Source: Janthinobacterium sp. TND4EL3
GTDB lineage: Bacteria; Pseudomonadota; Gammaproteobacteria; Burkholderiales; Burkholderiaceae_D
Length of the DNA stretch: 64,000 bases
Reading direction: 5' to 3'
Assembly: GCF_900156175.1 (NCBI RefSeq)
Contig: NZ_FTMV01000006.1
Coordinates: 186,001-250,000, forward strand
Program-made: the position numbers and the translations under genes
Part shown: piece after piece, positions 47,154 through 57,757 of the stretch
How the letters are laid out: every line of letters begins with the position of its first letter
How positions within the stretch are numbered: position 1 is the first letter of the stretch
Notes under the pieces: model-generated
Seen by the model: the letters and a program-made list of their open reading frames with translations, nothing else
Database searches by the model: none
Told to the model about the DNA's origin: nothing

Positions 47154-47732
47154 ATGAAATTCTGCTCCGAATGCGCCCACCCTGTCAGCCTGTCCATTCC
47201 GGAAGGCGACAACCGTCCCCGCTATGTGTGCGCCAACTGCGACGCCATCCATTACCAGAATCCGAAAATGGTGGTCGGCTCCATCCCCGTGTGGGAAGAG
47301 GATGGCCAGTTGCAGGTCTTGCTGTGCAAGCGGGCCATCGAGCCGCGCCTCGGCTACTGGACCCTGCCGGCCGGCTTCATGGAAAACGATGAAACGACGT
47401 CCGATGCGGCCGAACGCGAGACGGTGGAGGAAGCGGGCGCCAACATCGAGCTGGGCCCCCTGTTTTCGCTGCTCAACGTGCAGCGCGTGCACCAGGTGCA
47501 CCTGTTCTACCTGGCGCGCCTGCGCGACCTCGACTTCGCGCCCGGCATCGAAAGCCTGGACGTGCGGCTGTTTACGGAAGCGCAGATTCCCTGGGATGAC
47601 CTGGCCTTTCCCACCATCCGCGCCACCCTGGAACTGTTCTTTGCGGACCGCGTGAAAATCCGCGAAGGCGGCAGCTATGGCTTCCATACGGGCGACATCA
47701 CGCGCCCGATGGCGCGCACGGATGCAGAGTAA
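47154..47732 (+). CDS. NUDIX hydrolase with N-terminal zinc ribbon
   Basis: A 192-residue pyrophosphohydrolase. A zinc ribbon (C4, C7, C26, C29) precedes the Nudix domain with its box GFMENDETTSDAAERETVEEAGANIE (the G-x5-E-x7-RE-x2-EE-xG pattern). Related enzymes act on ADP-ribose, NADH or similar nucleoside diphosphate derivatives; the substrate is not certain here. The start at 47154 (MKFCSECAH) was chosen because the Zn ribbon begins there; an ATG 16 codons upstream is in frame. aat follows after 30 bases. Confidence 0.88.
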   Translation: MKFCSECAHPVSLSIPEGDNRPRYVCANCDAIHYQNPKMVVGSIPVWEEDGQLQVLLCKRAIEPRLGYWTLPAGFMENDETTSDAAERETVEEAGANIELGPLFSLLNVQRVHQVHLFYLARLRDLDFAPGIESLDVRLFTEAQIPWDDLAFPTIRATLELFFADRVKIREGGSYGFHTGDITRPMARTDAE

Positions 47733-47762
47733 GCCCCTATCACCTGCCACCTTTGACGCCGC

Positions 47763-48479
47763 ATGATTCCCTGGCTCGACATCCACACCCCGTTTCCCGA
47801 CGTCTCGCGCGCCCTCACCGACGAGGCGCCCGGCCTGCTGGCGGCCGGCGCCGACCTGTCGCCCGCGCGCCTGCTCGACGCCTACCGGCACGGCATCTTT
47901 CCCTGGTTTTCCGAAGGCCAGCCCATCCTGTGGTGGAGCACCGATCCGCGCATGGTGCTGATGACGGACGATTTCAAGGTGTCCGACAGCCTGGCCAAGG
48001 CGATCCGCAAGGTCGAGCGCAGCGCCGCCACGGACGGGCGCTGGCAGCTGCGCTTCGACGGCGATTTCGAGGCCGTCATGCGCGCCTGCGCGGCGCCGCG
48101 CAAGGATGGCCCGGGCACCTGGATCTCCGACGAGATCATCGCCGGCTACACGGGCTTGCACAAGCTGGGCTACGCGCACTCGTCCGAACTGTGGCTCGAT
48201 GGCGAACTGGTGGGCGGCGCGTACGGCGTGTCGATCGGGCGCATGTTCTATGGCGAATCGATGTTCGCGCGCGTCTCGGACGGTTCGAAGATCGCGCTGG
48301 CGCAGCTCGTGCGCTTTTTGAAGGCGCGCGGCGTGGCCATGATTGACTGCCAGCAGGAAACAAAACACCTGGCCTCGCTGGGCGCGGCACCCATTTCGCG
48401 CGCCCGCTTCCTGGCCCATCTGCGCGTCGCTATTGAAGCAGCGCAAATCACGGACTGGCATGCTGCGCCACCCGCGTAA
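47763..48479 (+). CDS. aat: Leucyl/phenylalanyl-tRNA-protein transferase
   Basis: Adds Leu or Phe from aminoacyl-tRNA to N-terminal Arg or Lys of proteins, creating an N-degron read by ClpS for ClpAP. The 238-residue protein has family motifs [23 protein letters not shown] (about 40-62), [21 protein letters not shown] (about 140-160) and FYGESMFAR. It is followed after 60 bases by bpt, which acts on N-terminal Asp/Glu. Confidence 0.96.
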   Translation: MIPWLDIHTPFPDVSRALTDEAPGLLAAGADLSPARLLDAYRHGIFPWFSEGQPILWWSTDPRMVLMTDDFKVSDSLAKAIRKVERSAATDGRWQLRFDGDFEAVMRACAAPRKDGPGTWISDEIIAGYTGLHKLGYAHSSELWLDGELVGGAYGVSIGRMFYGESMFARVSDGSKIALAQLVRFLKARGVAMIDCQQETKHLASLGAAPISRARFLAHLRVAIEAAQITDWHAAPPA

Positions 48480-48539
48480 AAAAGCTATGATATCTCCAGC
48501 CACACTTCCATTGCTACGGACAGACCAGACAGGATCAGC

Positions 48540-49262
48540 ATGACGCACCTGAACGAACTACCGTTTGCCACCCTGCAGTTCTACACGACGGCGCCCTACC
48601 CGTGCAGCTACCTGGACGACCGCCAGGCCCGCTCGCAGGTGGCCACGCCTTCGCACCTGATCAACAGCGACGTGTATTCGGAACTTGTGCGCAACGGCTT
48701 TCGCCGCAGCGGCATTTTTACCTACCGCCCGTATTGCGACGGCTGCCAGGCCTGCATCCCCGTGCGCGTGGTGGCCGGCGAGTTCGCGCCCAACCGCAAC
48801 CAGCGCCGCGCCTGGACGCGGCACGCCGGCCTGCAGGCGGGCGTGGCCAGCCTGTCCTTCCTCGACGAACACTACGAACTGTATCTGCGCTACCAGAGCA
48901 CGCGCCACGCGGGCGGCGGCATGGACCAGGACAGCCGCGACCAGTACGCGCAATTCCTGCTGCAAAGCCGCGTCAACACGCGCCTGGTGGAATTCCGCGA
49001 TCCGGACGGCACCCTGCGCATGGTCAGCATCATCGACGTGCTGGCCGATGGCCTGTCGTCCGTCTACACGTTTTTCGATCCCGACGTGGCGGGCGCCTCG
49101 TACGGCACCTACAACGTGCTGTGGCAGATCGCCCAGGCGCGGGAACTGGGCCTGCCCTACATCTATCTGGGCTACTGGATCGAACAAAGCCCGAAGATGG
49201 CGTATAAAATCAACTTCAAGCCGCTGGAAGCGCGCATCAAGGGGCAGTGGGTGGTGATGTAA
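48540..49262 (+). CDS. bpt: Aspartate/glutamate leucyltransferase Bpt (arginyltransferase family)
   Basis: Transfers Leu to N-terminal Asp or Glu in the bacterial N-degron pathway. The 240-residue protein has the N-terminal [13 protein letters not shown] segment and the conserved [22 protein letters not shown] (about 57-78), and the GNAT-like core ending [18 protein letters not shown]. The family was long named bacterial arginyltransferase (ate). It pairs with aat on the same strand. A bidirectional terminator follows, shared with the convergent protease gene. Confidence 0.94.
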   Translation: MTHLNELPFATLQFYTTAPYPCSYLDDRQARSQVATPSHLINSDVYSELVRNGFRRSGIFTYRPYCDGCQACIPVRVVAGEFAPNRNQRRAWTRHAGLQAGVASLSFLDEHYELYLRYQSTRHAGGGMDQDSRDQYAQFLLQSRVNTRLVEFRDPDGTLRMVSIIDVLADGLSSVYTFFDPDVAGASYGTYNVLWQIAQARELGLPYIYLGYWIEQSPKMAYKINFKPLEARIKGQWVVM

Positions 49263-49286
49263 AAAAAGGGGCTTGCGCCCCTTTTC
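49262..49286. terminator. Bidirectional terminator between bpt and the protease gene
   Basis: AAAAGGGGC/GCCCCTTTT with a 4-base loop, flanked by A and T runs, in the 30 bases between two convergent stop codons. Confidence 0.85.
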
Positions 49287-49292
49287 CATTGC

Positions 49293-52200
49293 CTACTTGC
49301 TCTTGTCCGGAAACGCCGGACGCGGCGGCCGCACGGGCGGGTTCTTCGCCAGTTCGGCCTGGATCACCTCGATCGCCTTTTCCAGCTGCGGATCGCGCCC
49401 CGCGATGACGTCGGCCGGCGTTTGCTCGACTTCGATATCGGGCGGCACGCCTTCGTTTTCCACGCCCCAGCCGTTTTCGCGCGTCCAGAACGCCAGGTTC
49501 GGCGCCGTGATGAAGCCGCCGTCCATCAGCACGGGGAAGCCGAGGATGCCCACCAGGCCGCCCCACGTCGCCTTGCCGATCAGCGGGCCCATGTTGTTCT
49601 TGCGGAACATCCACGGCAGCAGGTCACCACCCGAACCGGCCGTCTCGTCGATCAGCATGGCGCGCGGCCCCTGGATCGAGGCGGACGGCGTCTTCATGTC
49701 GGCGCCGTAGCGCATGGTCCACCAGGCGATTTCCTTCTTCTGCAGGATCTCGATGTAGTAATCGGCCACGCTGCCGCCGCCATTGAACCGCTCGTCGACG
49801 ATGATGGCCTGCCTGTCCGCCTGCGGGAAGAAATAGCGTTTGAAGTAGGTGTGGCCCAGCCCCGCCGTATTGGGCACGTACACGTACGCCACCTTGCCGT
49901 TGGTGGCCGCATTGACCTTGCGCATATTGCCCTCGATCCAGTCGCGGTTGCGCAAGGCATCCTCGGTCGGCACGGGCACGACGGTGATCGTGCGCGCCCC
50001 CTTGCCGTCGGCCGACGGCCCCACGGTCAGGTCGACGGCCTTGCCGGCCGTGTTCTCGAAGGCGCTGTACAAGTTGGTCGGCGGCAACAGAGGACGGCTG
50101 TCGACGGCCAGCAGGTATTCGCCCGCCTTGACGTTCAGGCCCGGCTCCGTCAGCGGCGCGCGCAGGGCCGGATTCCAGTTCAAGCCGCCATACACCTTCT
50201 TGAAGCGGTAATGGCCGTCGCTCACGTCATAGTCGGCGCCCAGCAGGCCGCCCGGCACCTTCTTCGCCTCGATAAAGTCGTCGCCGCCGCCGCCGCGGTG
50301 GTGGCCCACGGCCAGTTCGCTGCACATCCACTGGATCAGGCGGTTCAGGTCCGCGCGGCTGGACAGCTCGGGCAGGAACACGGCGTACTTGTCGCGCATG
50401 GCCTTCCAGTCCACGCCATGCATGCCCGGATCATAGAAATAATCGCGGTTGATGCGCCACACTTCATTGAAAATCTGCGTCCACTCGGCGCGCGGATCGG
50501 CTTTCACTTCGATGGCGTCGACCTTGATCTTGCCTTCGCCCGGCGCCAGCAGCTTGCCCGTGGCGGAACCCATGGCCCAGTTGTCCTTGTGGCGGTACAG
50601 CAGCTTCTTGCCGTCGGCCGACACTTCGAAATCATCGGCTTCGGCCACCACGGTTTCGGCCTTGCGCTCCTTCAGATCGAAGCGCTGCACGGCCTTCTTG
50701 CCGTCGCTTTCGCGCAACAGGAAGATCTGCCCCGCGGCGCCGGCCGTCAGGCTGGAAAACTGCGCGGCCGGCAGCGGCAGGTCGACGATGCGCGTGGCGA
50801 TGCCGTCGAAGTCGATGCTGATCGGCGCCACGGGGGCCACCGTCACTTTCGGGTCGTCGCGGCCCGTCTTCGGATCGATCTTCGCTTCGCTCTTCGGCTC
50901 CGCTTCCGCCTTCGCCGTGTCTTTCTTGCTCTCCGCGCCGGCGGCCTTTTCCTCGTCGCTTTCCTTGATCAGCGGCGACGGCAGGTCGCGCCGCAGCACG
51001 GCCATCCACACGGTGCGCGTCACCAGGTTGTCTTCGTTCTGCTGCGAGAACCAGTTGTTGCTGGGGCCTGCGTTGGTCGACGCGAAGAAGTACAGGTATT
51101 TGCCGCTCTTGTCGAACACGGGCTGGGCCACGTCGGACAAGCCGTCCGTCACCGGCATGGACTTGTTCTGCTCGACGGAATAGATGTAGGCGCTGCGCGT
51201 GTAGGTGGGCGAATTGAGCGTATAGGCCAGCCAGCGCGAATCGGGCGCCCACGAAGCGCGCATGCTCTTGTCGACGCCATACATCGGCTCCGTGGCGATT
51301 TTTTGCAGCTTGCCGTTGCCGACGTCGATCACGTACATGCTCCAGCCATTGTCGGCAAACGCGATCTTTTTGCTGTCGGGCGACCAGACGGCGTTGTCAT
51401 AGAAGCCGCTGCCATTGAGCTTGAACTTGCGCACGGCGCCCTTGCCGTCCTGCGCCCGCACATGCAACTCGTATTCGCCCGACTCGTCCGAGAAATACGC
51501 GACCGAGCGGCCATCGGGCGACCAGATGGGCGTGCGCTCGTGGGCGCCGGCCGTCTGCGTCAGGTTGCGCACGTCGCCCTTGTCGGCGGGGATGGTGACG
51601 ATCTCGCCCCGGTACTCGAAGGCGACCCTGGCGCCCGACGGCGAAATCGACGCGTCGCGGATGTATTTCGCGTTCTTCACCCAGCGGGGGCGCGCCTGGC
51701 CCAGGTCGCTGGCCACGCCGATGGTCAGCTTGCGCGCCTGGCCGCCGGCGATGTCGAACGAGTGCAGATAGCCGGCCTGTTCGTAGACGATGGTGCCGTT
51801 CGCGGCCGACGCGTTGAGCACTGGAAAGTCCTTGTGCTGCGTCAACTGGCGCACGGATTTCGTCTTGACGTCGTAGGCAAACAGGTTGAACTCGCCGTTG
51901 CGGTCCGAGCGGAAGTACACGGTATCGCCTATCCACATGGGGTCGACGTCGTTCGAGCGCGTCGTCGGCTGGGGGATTTTTTCGATGGATTTGTCGGCCG
52001 AGGAGAACAGCCACAGCCAGGAATTGGTGCCGCCCCGGTAACGCTTCCACTGCTTGAAGGCGGGCGCCAGCGGATTATAGGCGATGCGCTTGCCATCGGG
52101 CGAATACGTGGCGCGCGAGGCGTTGGGGATTTCCAGCTGCGTTTCCACGCCGCCCGCCACGGGCACCGTAAACAGCTTCTGGAAGCGGTTGTTGAAGGCG

Positions 52201-52604
52201 GCGCGGGGCGAGGTAAACATCACGGCGTGGCCATCGGGCGTGAACGATTGCGCCAGATCAACACCTGGATGAAAAGTCAGGCGGCGCGGCACGCCGCCGG
52301 CCGCCGCGATCACGTACACGTCGACATTGCCGTCGATGTTGGCGCTGTACGCGATCAGGCTGCCGTCGGGCGAGAACACGGGATTCGATTTGTCGCCCAG
52401 GTCCGACGTCAGGCGCCGCGCGCCGCCGCCGTCGAGGTTCGACAGCCACAGGTCGCCCGCATAGATGAAGGCGATATGGCGGCTGGAGACGGCCGGCTCG
52501 CTCAGCATGCGGGTATCTTGCGTATTGGGCAGGGCCAGGGCCGGGTGGCTCAGCAGCAGTGCGCTGGCGGCCGCGATGGCGGTCAGGATGCGTGTCTTTT
52601 TCAA
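49293..52604 (-). CDS. Tricorn-like S41 peptidase with beta-propeller domains
   Basis: A 1103-residue exported protein with a signal peptide (about 1-24). The N-terminal two-thirds contain WD40-like TolB-type propeller repeats (PVFSPDGSLIAY, ATYSPDGKRIAY, PIWSPDGRSVAYFSD, AVWSPDSKKIAF). A linker rich in Glu/Lys/Pro (about 555-600) and a second propeller segment follow. The C-terminal part holds a PDZ segment and the S41 serine-protease domain with DETAGSGGDLLPW, the Ser of GSGGD being the likely nucleophile; GHHRGGGGDDF is upstream. This is the layout of archaeal tricorn protease, in a periplasmic version. Confidence 0.9.
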   Translation of the reverse strand: MKKTRILTAIAAASALLLSHPALALPNTQDTRMLSEPAVSSRHIAFIYAGDLWLSNLDGGGARRLTSDLGDKSNPVFSPDGSLIAYSANIDGNVDVYVIAAAGGVPRRLTFHPGVDLAQSFTPDGHAVMFTSPRAAFNNRFQKLFTVPVAGGVETQLEIPNASRATYSPDGKRIAYNPLAPAFKQWKRYRGGTNSWLWLFSSADKSIEKIPQPTTRSNDVDPMWIGDTVYFRSDRNGEFNLFAYDVKTKSVRQLTQHKDFPVLNASAANGTIVYEQAGYLHSFDIAGGQARKLTIGVASDLGQARPRWVKNAKYIRDASISPSGARVAFEYRGEIVTIPADKGDVRNLTQTAGAHERTPIWSPDGRSVAYFSDESGEYELHVRAQDGKGAVRKFKLNGSGFYDNAVWSPDSKKIAFADNGWSMYVIDVGNGKLQKIATEPMYGVDKSMRASWAPDSRWLAYTLNSPTYTRSAYIYSVEQNKSMPVTDGLSDVAQPVFDKSGKYLYFFASTNAGPSNNWFSQQNEDNLVTRTVWMAVLRRDLPSPLIKESDEEKAAGAESKKDTAKAEAEPKSEAKIDPKTGRDDPKVTVAPVAPISIDFDGIATRIVDLPLPAAQFSSLTAGAAGQIFLLRESDGKKAVQRFDLKERKAETVVAEADDFEVSADGKKLLYRHKDNWAMGSATGKLLAPGEGKIKVDAIEVKADPRAEWTQIFNEVWRINRDYFYDPGMHGVDWKAMRDKYAVFLPELSSRADLNRLIQWMCSELAVGHHRGGGGDDFIEAKKVPGGLLGADYDVSDGHYRFKKVYGGLNWNPALRAPLTEPGLNVKAGEYLLAVDSRPLLPPTNLYSAFENTAGKAVDLTVGPSADGKGARTITVVPVPTEDALRNRDWIEGNMRKVNAATNGKVAYVYVPNTAGLGHTYFKRYFFPQADRQAIIVDERFNGGGSVADYYIEILQKKEIAWWTMRYGADMKTPSASIQGPRAMLIDETAGSGGDLLPWMFRKNNMGPLIGKATWGGLVGILGFPVLMDGGFITAPNLAFWTRENGWGVENEGVPPDIEVEQTPADVIAGRDPQLEKAIEVIQAELAKNPPVRPPRPAFPDKSK

Positions 52605-52807
52605 TCGATGTCTCGCTTATGCAGTAAAGGGAACAGGGAAGAAACAGGATAGTCCACGGCCCGATGCGGATTATCAAGGGATCAATATTGCATTAGGCCA
52701 ACAAGAACTATACACCCGTCCGCCGCGCGGAACACGGTAAAATACGGCACTTATTTCGCGCGCCGCCAGCCCTTCCCGGCAGCCCGCACACCTACTCAAA
52801 GCGCCCC

Positions 52808-53857
52808 ATGTCTGAAAAATTCCTGTACTCCCTCGCCCGTCCCCTGCTGTTTTCGATGGATGCCGAAGCGGCCCACCACTTCACCCTGCCCGCCCTGAAA
52901 CGCGCCAGCGCGCTGGGCCTGACGAAGCTGGCCGGCAAACCGGCACCTGACCCGCGCACGGTGATGGGCATCACCTTCCCCAATCCCGTGGGCCTGGCCG
53001 CCGGCCTGGACAAGGATGGCGCGTACATCGACGCGCTGGCCGACCTGGGTTTCGGCTCCATCGAAGTGGGCACCGTGACGCCGCGCGCACAGGCGGGCAA
53101 TCCGAAACCGCGCATGTTCCGCCTGCCGCAGGCGCAGGGCATCATCAACCGCATGGGTTTCAATAATGGCGGCGTGGACGCGTTTGTCGCCAACGTGCAG
53201 GCGTCGAAGTTCTACCAGAACCGCGCCGGCGTGCTGGGCCTGAACATCGGCAAGAACGCCGACACGCCCATCGAACGGGCGGCCGACGACTACCTGCTGT
53301 GCCTGGAAAAAGTCTATCCCTACGCCAGCTATGTGACGGTGAACATCTCGTCGCCGAACACGAAGAATTTGCGCCAGCTGCAGGGCGCGTCCGAACTCGA
53401 CGCCCTGCTGTCGCAATTGAAGGAGGCCCAGGCGCGCCTGGCGGACAAGCACAAGCGCTACGTGCCGCTGGCCCTGAAGATCGCGCCGGACATGGATGGC
53501 GAACAGGTGAAAAGCATCGCCGAGTCGCTCACGCGCCACCGCATCGACGGCGTCATCGCCACCAACACGACCCTGTCGCGCAGCGCCGTCGAAGGCATGC
53601 CGCACGGCGCGGAAGCGGGGGGCTTGTCCGGCGCGCCCGTGTTCGAGCTGTCGAACAATGTCATCCGTTTGCTGAAGGCGGAACTGGGCGACGCCCTGCC
53701 CATCATCGGCGTGGGCGGCATCATGCAGGGCAGCGACGCCGTGGCCAAGTTCGAAGCGGGCGCGCAACTGGTGCAGCTGTACAGCGGCCTGATTTACGCG
53801 GGTCCCGCCCTGATCAAGGATTGCGCGCGCGCGCTGCGCGGCAAACAGGCGAAATGA
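52808..53857 (+). CDS. pyrD: Dihydroorotate dehydrogenase (quinone), class 2
   Basis: Membrane-associated FMN enzyme of pyrimidine synthesis, oxidising dihydroorotate with quinone as acceptor. The 349-residue protein has an N-terminal amphipathic helix ([24 protein letters not shown]), FMN-binding [13 protein letters not shown], catalytic Ser in [23 protein letters not shown], and the phosphate loop [11 protein letters not shown]. This is the class 2 pattern. Its stop overlaps the next start (ATGA). Confidence 0.96.
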   Translation: MSEKFLYSLARPLLFSMDAEAAHHFTLPALKRASALGLTKLAGKPAPDPRTVMGITFPNPVGLAAGLDKDGAYIDALADLGFGSIEVGTVTPRAQAGNPKPRMFRLPQAQGIINRMGFNNGGVDAFVANVQASKFYQNRAGVLGLNIGKNADTPIERAADDYLLCLEKVYPYASYVTVNISSPNTKNLRQLQGASELDALLSQLKEAQARLADKHKRYVPLALKIAPDMDGEQVKSIAESLTRHRIDGVIATNTTLSRSAVEGMPHGAEAGGLSGAPVFELSNNVIRLLKAELGDALPIIGVGGIMQGSDAVAKFEAGAQLVQLYSGLIYAGPALIKDCARALRGKQAK

Positions 53858-54903
53858 TCAACAAGATCAAACTGGGTTCCAGCGACCTGGAAGTGAGCAC
53901 GATCTGCCTGGGCACGATGACCTTCGGCGAACAGAACAGCGAAGCCGAAGCGCACAGCCAGCTCGATTACGCGCTGGAACGGGGCATCAACTTCATCGAC
54001 ACGGCCGAGATGTACCCGGTGATGGCCAGCGCGCAGACGCAGGGCAGCACGGAGCGCTACATCGGCAGCTGGCTGAAGAAAAGCGGCAAGCGCGGCGATA
54101 TCGTGCTGGCCAGCAAGGTAGCCGGACCGAACTCGCGCATGCACTGGATACGCAAGGGCAAGACGGACCACGACGCGGTCAACATCCGCGCCGCCGTCGA
54201 AGACAGTTTGCGCCGGCTGCAGACGGAGCACATTGACCTGTATCAATTGCACTGGCCCAGCCGCAACCTGCCCATCTTCGGCGCCAGCGTCTACAACCCG
54301 CGCAAGGAGCACAATTGCATCGCCATCGAAGACACGCTGGCCGTGCTGGGCAAGCTGGTCGACGAAGGCAAGATCGGCCACATCGGCGTGTCGAACGAAT
54401 CGTCGTGGGGCGTGTGCGAATACATCAAACAGGCCGAGCTGAAAGGCTTGCCGCGCATCGCATCGATCCAGAACCTGTACAACCTGACGGCGCGCCATTT
54501 CGAGACGAGCTTGCTCGACGAGACCTGCCACCGGGAAAACGTCAGCTTGCTGGCCTACAGCCCGCTGGCGTTCGGCCAGCTGACGGCGAAATACCTCGAC
54601 GATCCGCAAGCTCCGGGCCGCCTGACGCGCTTCCCGGCAGGCTGGAGTCCCCGCTACGTGCGTCCCGCCACCATCGAGGCGGCCCGGCAATATGCGGCGC
54701 TGGCCCGCGCGCACGACCTGACGCCGGCGCAGCTGGCGCTGGCCTGGTGTTACTCGCGCTGGTTCGTCGCCTCGACCATCATCGGCGCCACCAGCGTGGC
54801 GCAGCTGCAGCAAAATATCGATGCGCATGACATCGAATTGTCGCCGGAACTGGTGGCGGCCGTCGACGCCATCCACGCCAAGCTGCCCAATCCGGGGCAA
54901 TAA
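53854..54903 (+). CDS. tas: NADP(H)-dependent aldo-keto reductase (Tas family)
   Basis: A 349-residue AKR of the Tas type. Motifs are GLGTMTFG-like ([12 protein letters not shown]), [10 protein letters not shown] (catalytic Tyr), the conserved Lys in [18 protein letters not shown], and the C-terminal cofactor segment [13 protein letters not shown]. The substrate is unknown for most Tas proteins. The ATG overlaps the pyrD stop, so the pair is translationally coupled. Confidence 0.88.
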   Translation: MINKIKLGSSDLEVSTICLGTMTFGEQNSEAEAHSQLDYALERGINFIDTAEMYPVMASAQTQGSTERYIGSWLKKSGKRGDIVLASKVAGPNSRMHWIRKGKTDHDAVNIRAAVEDSLRRLQTEHIDLYQLHWPSRNLPIFGASVYNPRKEHNCIAIEDTLAVLGKLVDEGKIGHIGVSNESSWGVCEYIKQAELKGLPRIASIQNLYNLTARHFETSLLDETCHRENVSLLAYSPLAFGQLTAKYLDDPQAPGRLTRFPAGWSPRYVRPATIEAARQYAALARAHDLTPAQLALAWCYSRWFVASTIIGATSVAQLQQNIDAHDIELSPELVAAVDAIHAKLPNPGQ

Positions 54904-54912
54904 GCCCCGCCG

Positions 54913-54940
54913 CCTGGCGGCCCGTGCCGCCGCCAGGTTT
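54913..54940 (+). terminator. Probable terminator after tas
   Basis: A perfect 9-bp stem CCTGGCGGC/GCCGCCAGG with a 7-base loop, followed by only three T; may be weak. Confidence 0.5.
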
Positions 54941-54958
54941 CCCGTCCTCATCGTGATA

Positions 54959-54974
54959 GTTGTATTTATACAAC
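54959..54974. promoter_or_regulatory. GTTGTAT-TT-ATACAAC palindrome upstream of the TonB-dependent receptor
   Basis: A perfect 7-bp-arm inverted repeat 224 bases before the receptor start. TTGTAT/ATACAA arms resemble sites bound by GntR-type regulators. No regulator gene lies beside it. A possible downstream promoter is TTGACG at 55064-55069 with TGCATA 16 bases on. The rest of 54941-55197 shows no gene or riboswitch motif. Confidence 0.5.
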
Positions 54975-55197
54975 AGCCGGCAATTTACTGCTGTGCAGCA
55001 TTGCGGCCTTGTCCTGCCCGGTCGTATGCTGGAAACGAGGCCATATGCGCTACGCGCACCATGTTGACGTCTTTCAGATATTTATTGCATATCGATAGAC
55101 AGAACGATTCGTAAGCTCGCCGCGTGCCCACTGTTAATCTGATTGCATCACCGGACCGCCATGGTCCGCGCAACCACCAACCGAAGAGATATCGTCG

Positions 55198-57666
55198 ATG
55201 AGTTCAAGCACTGCCCGCCAACACGTTCCCGCCCTGCCCGTGAAAACCGTTATCGCCGCCAGCCTGGTCGCCTGCTTCAGCCTGCCGATGCAGGCGCAAG
55301 CGCAGCAAGAACTGCCGGCCGAAGGCGAATTGCAGTCAGTGGTCGTCACCGGCACCTTCGCCAAGAACCGCCGCACCATCGATTCCGAATCGCCGATCGA
55401 CATCCTCACCTCGCGCGACCTGCAAAGCACGGGTTCGGGTGAACTGGCCACCGTGCTGGCGCGCCTGCTGCCGTCGCTGAACTTCGCCCGCGCCACGGGC
55501 GCCGACGCCAGCGACGCCGTGCGCCCGGCGCAATTGCGCGGCCTGTCGCCGGACCAGACCCTGGTGCTGGTGAACGGCAAGCGCCGCTACACGTCCGCCG
55601 TGGTCAACGTCAACGGCTCGCTGGGCCGCGGCTCGGCGCCCGTTGACCTGAACGCCATTCCCCTGGCCGCCATCGACCACGTGGAAGTGCTGCGCGATGG
55701 CGCGGCGGCCCAGTACGGCTCGGACGCGATTGCCGGCGTGATCAACATCATCCTGAAAAAAGGCGCGGCTGGCGGCGACATCGAAGTGGGCTATGGCCAG
55801 ACGCAGGAACGCGACGGCAAGCAAAAGTCCATCAAGGGTTCGGCCGGCTTCGCCCTGGGCGAGGACGGCTGGGTGCGCGTCTCGGCCGAAGTGGCGGAAC
55901 GCGACCCGACCAACCGCGCCGGCGCCGATTTCCGCAACCCGCTGGAACCGCGCTACGGCAAGGTCAACCAGCGCTATGGCGACCCGGAAAGCAAGCCGGC
56001 GACGATTTTCCTCAACAGCGAATACCACATCAGCGATAACCTCGACTGGTATGCCTTCGGCAATTACGGCAAGCGCGATACGTCGGCCGCCGCCACCTGG
56101 CGCACGGCGCTGATCGAAGTGACGATACCTGCCACGCCCACCGTTCCGGCCCACAAGGAAATTGTGCAGCGCACGCCAATCTATCCGGAAGGCTTCTTGC
56201 CGTTGCAAAACAGCACCCTGACGGACCAGTCCATCGTCACGGGCTTGCGCGGCGAAGCGGCCGGCTGGCGCTGGGATGCCAGCATCAACTATGGCAGCAA
56301 CAAGTTCGAACTGGACCTGGACAATACGGTCAACCAGTCGCTGGGCGCTGCCAGCCCCACGCATTTCTATGCCGGCTCGCTGAAAAACGAGCAGACCGTC
56401 TTCAATCTCGATGCGGCGCGCGAATTTCCCGTTGCTTACTTCACGGGACCGCTGACGGTGGCCGTCGGTGCCGAAGCGCGCCATGAAAAATACTCGATCG
56501 GCGCCGGCGAGGAAGCGTCCTACGTCACGGTCGTTACCACGCCCCCCAGCGCAGGCGGCGCGCAAGGCTTTTCCGGCTTCCAGCCCGCCAATGCCGGCAG
56601 CCACTCGCGCCACAACGAGTCGATCTATGTGAACCTGGAAGCGGAAGCGACGAAAAAGCTGTCGGGCGGCGTGGCCCTGCGCCATGAGCGCTACAGCGAC
56701 TTTGGCAGCACCACTTCGGCCAAGGGTTCGGCCCGCTATGCGTTCACGGACACCCTGTCCCTGCGCGGCACCGTGTCGAGCGGCTTCCGCGCGCCATCGC
56801 TGGCGCAGCAGTACTACACCATCACCACCACCAACTTCCAGGTCATCAATGGCAACAATACGGCCATCGAGACGGGCACCTTTGCCGTCAATACGCCGCA
56901 GGCGCGCGCCCTCGGCGCACAGGACCTGAAGCCGGAAAAGGCCCGCAACTACAGCCTGGGCCTGCAGTTCCAGCCCAACCGCAACTTCACGACGACGGTG
57001 GACGCCTACCGCATCGACATCGATGACCGCATCCTGTTCTCGGCCAACCTGGCGCTGAACGACAAGCTCAAGGCCCAGCTGGCGACGCAAGGCTCGACCG
57101 TGGGCGCGGCGCGCTACTTCACCAACGCCGTCGACACGCGCACGGAAGGCGTGGACATCGTCAGCACCTACCGCATCGACCTGCAGGACAAGGACCGCCT
57201 CGACCTCACCGTGGCCTACAACCACAACAAGAGCACGGTGCGGAAAATCGCCGACAATCCGGCCATCCTGACGGCCAACAACCTGAAACTGATCGACCGC
57301 CAGAGCATCGACCGCATCACGGTCGCGTCGCCGAAGGACAAGTTCAGCCTGGCCGCCGACTATGGCTTCGGCATCTGGAACGTGCACGGCGTCGTGACCC
57401 GCTACGGCAGCTTCACCGTGCCGCAGAACGACGTCAAGCTGGACCAGACCTATGATCCGCAATGGGTGCTGGACGTGTCCGGTTCCGTAAAACTGGGCAA
57501 GAACTGGCGCCTGGTGGCCGGCATCGACAACGTCACCAACCGCTATCCGGCGCAAGTGACGAGCGCGGGCAACCTGAACGTCAACGGTACCCAGCCTTAC
57601 AGCATCTTCGCGCCGAACGGCTTCAACGGCCGCTATTACTATGCCAAGGCTGGCTATAGCTGGTAA
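55198..57666 (+). CDS. TonB-dependent outer-membrane receptor
   Basis: An 822-residue gated outer-membrane channel. The long signal region (about 1-36, ending AQAQ) is followed by a TonB-box-like segment (ELQSVVVTG, about 44-52), the plug domain (about 60-175; LRGLSPDQTLVLVNGKR, DLNAIPLAAIDHVEVLRDGAAAQYGSDAIAGVINI) and a beta-barrel ending in GYSW with a C-terminal aromatic residue. No substrate genes are adjacent; siderophores, haem, vitamin B12 or carbohydrates are all possible. A bidirectional terminator follows. Confidence 0.92.
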   Translation: MSSSTARQHVPALPVKTVIAASLVACFSLPMQAQAQQELPAEGELQSVVVTGTFAKNRRTIDSESPIDILTSRDLQSTGSGELATVLARLLPSLNFARATGADASDAVRPAQLRGLSPDQTLVLVNGKRRYTSAVVNVNGSLGRGSAPVDLNAIPLAAIDHVEVLRDGAAAQYGSDAIAGVINIILKKGAAGGDIEVGYGQTQERDGKQKSIKGSAGFALGEDGWVRVSAEVAERDPTNRAGADFRNPLEPRYGKVNQRYGDPESKPATIFLNSEYHISDNLDWYAFGNYGKRDTSAAATWRTALIEVTIPATPTVPAHKEIVQRTPIYPEGFLPLQNSTLTDQSIVTGLRGEAAGWRWDASINYGSNKFELDLDNTVNQSLGAASPTHFYAGSLKNEQTVFNLDAAREFPVAYFTGPLTVAVGAEARHEKYSIGAGEEASYVTVVTTPPSAGGAQGFSGFQPANAGSHSRHNESIYVNLEAEATKKLSGGVALRHERYSDFGSTTSAKGSARYAFTDTLSLRGTVSSGFRAPSLAQQYYTITTTNFQVINGNNTAIETGTFAVNTPQARALGAQDLKPEKARNYSLGLQFQPNRNFTTTVDAYRIDIDDRILFSANLALNDKLKAQLATQGSTVGAARYFTNAVDTRTEGVDIVSTYRIDLQDKDRLDLTVAYNHNKSTVRKIADNPAILTANNLKLIDRQSIDRITVASPKDKFSLAADYGFGIWNVHGVVTRYGSFTVPQNDVKLDQTYDPQWVLDVSGSVKLGKNWRLVAGIDNVTNRYPAQVTSAGNLNVNGTQPYSIFAPNGFNGRYYYAKAGYSW

Positions 57667-57683
57667 ATACCGCTCCTCCATGC

Positions 57684-57722
57684 AAAAAGCCCGGAACGCA
57701 TCGCGTTTCCGGGCTTTTTTTT
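57684..57722. terminator. Bidirectional terminator between the receptor and a PEP-CTERM gene
   Basis: AAAAAGCCCGGAA and TTCCGGGCTTTTTTTT form a 13-bp stem with T-runs on both strands, between convergent genes. Confidence 0.88.
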
Positions 57723-57757
57723 GTGCTTTAGAGCAAGCGCCCGTGGGCGCTGCCAGC

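Noticed and set aside
53299..53853. In-frame upstream extension of the aldo-keto reductase through pyrD
   Set aside because: Low-quality Arg/Ala sequence overlapping pyrD; the reductase N-terminus begins at 53854.
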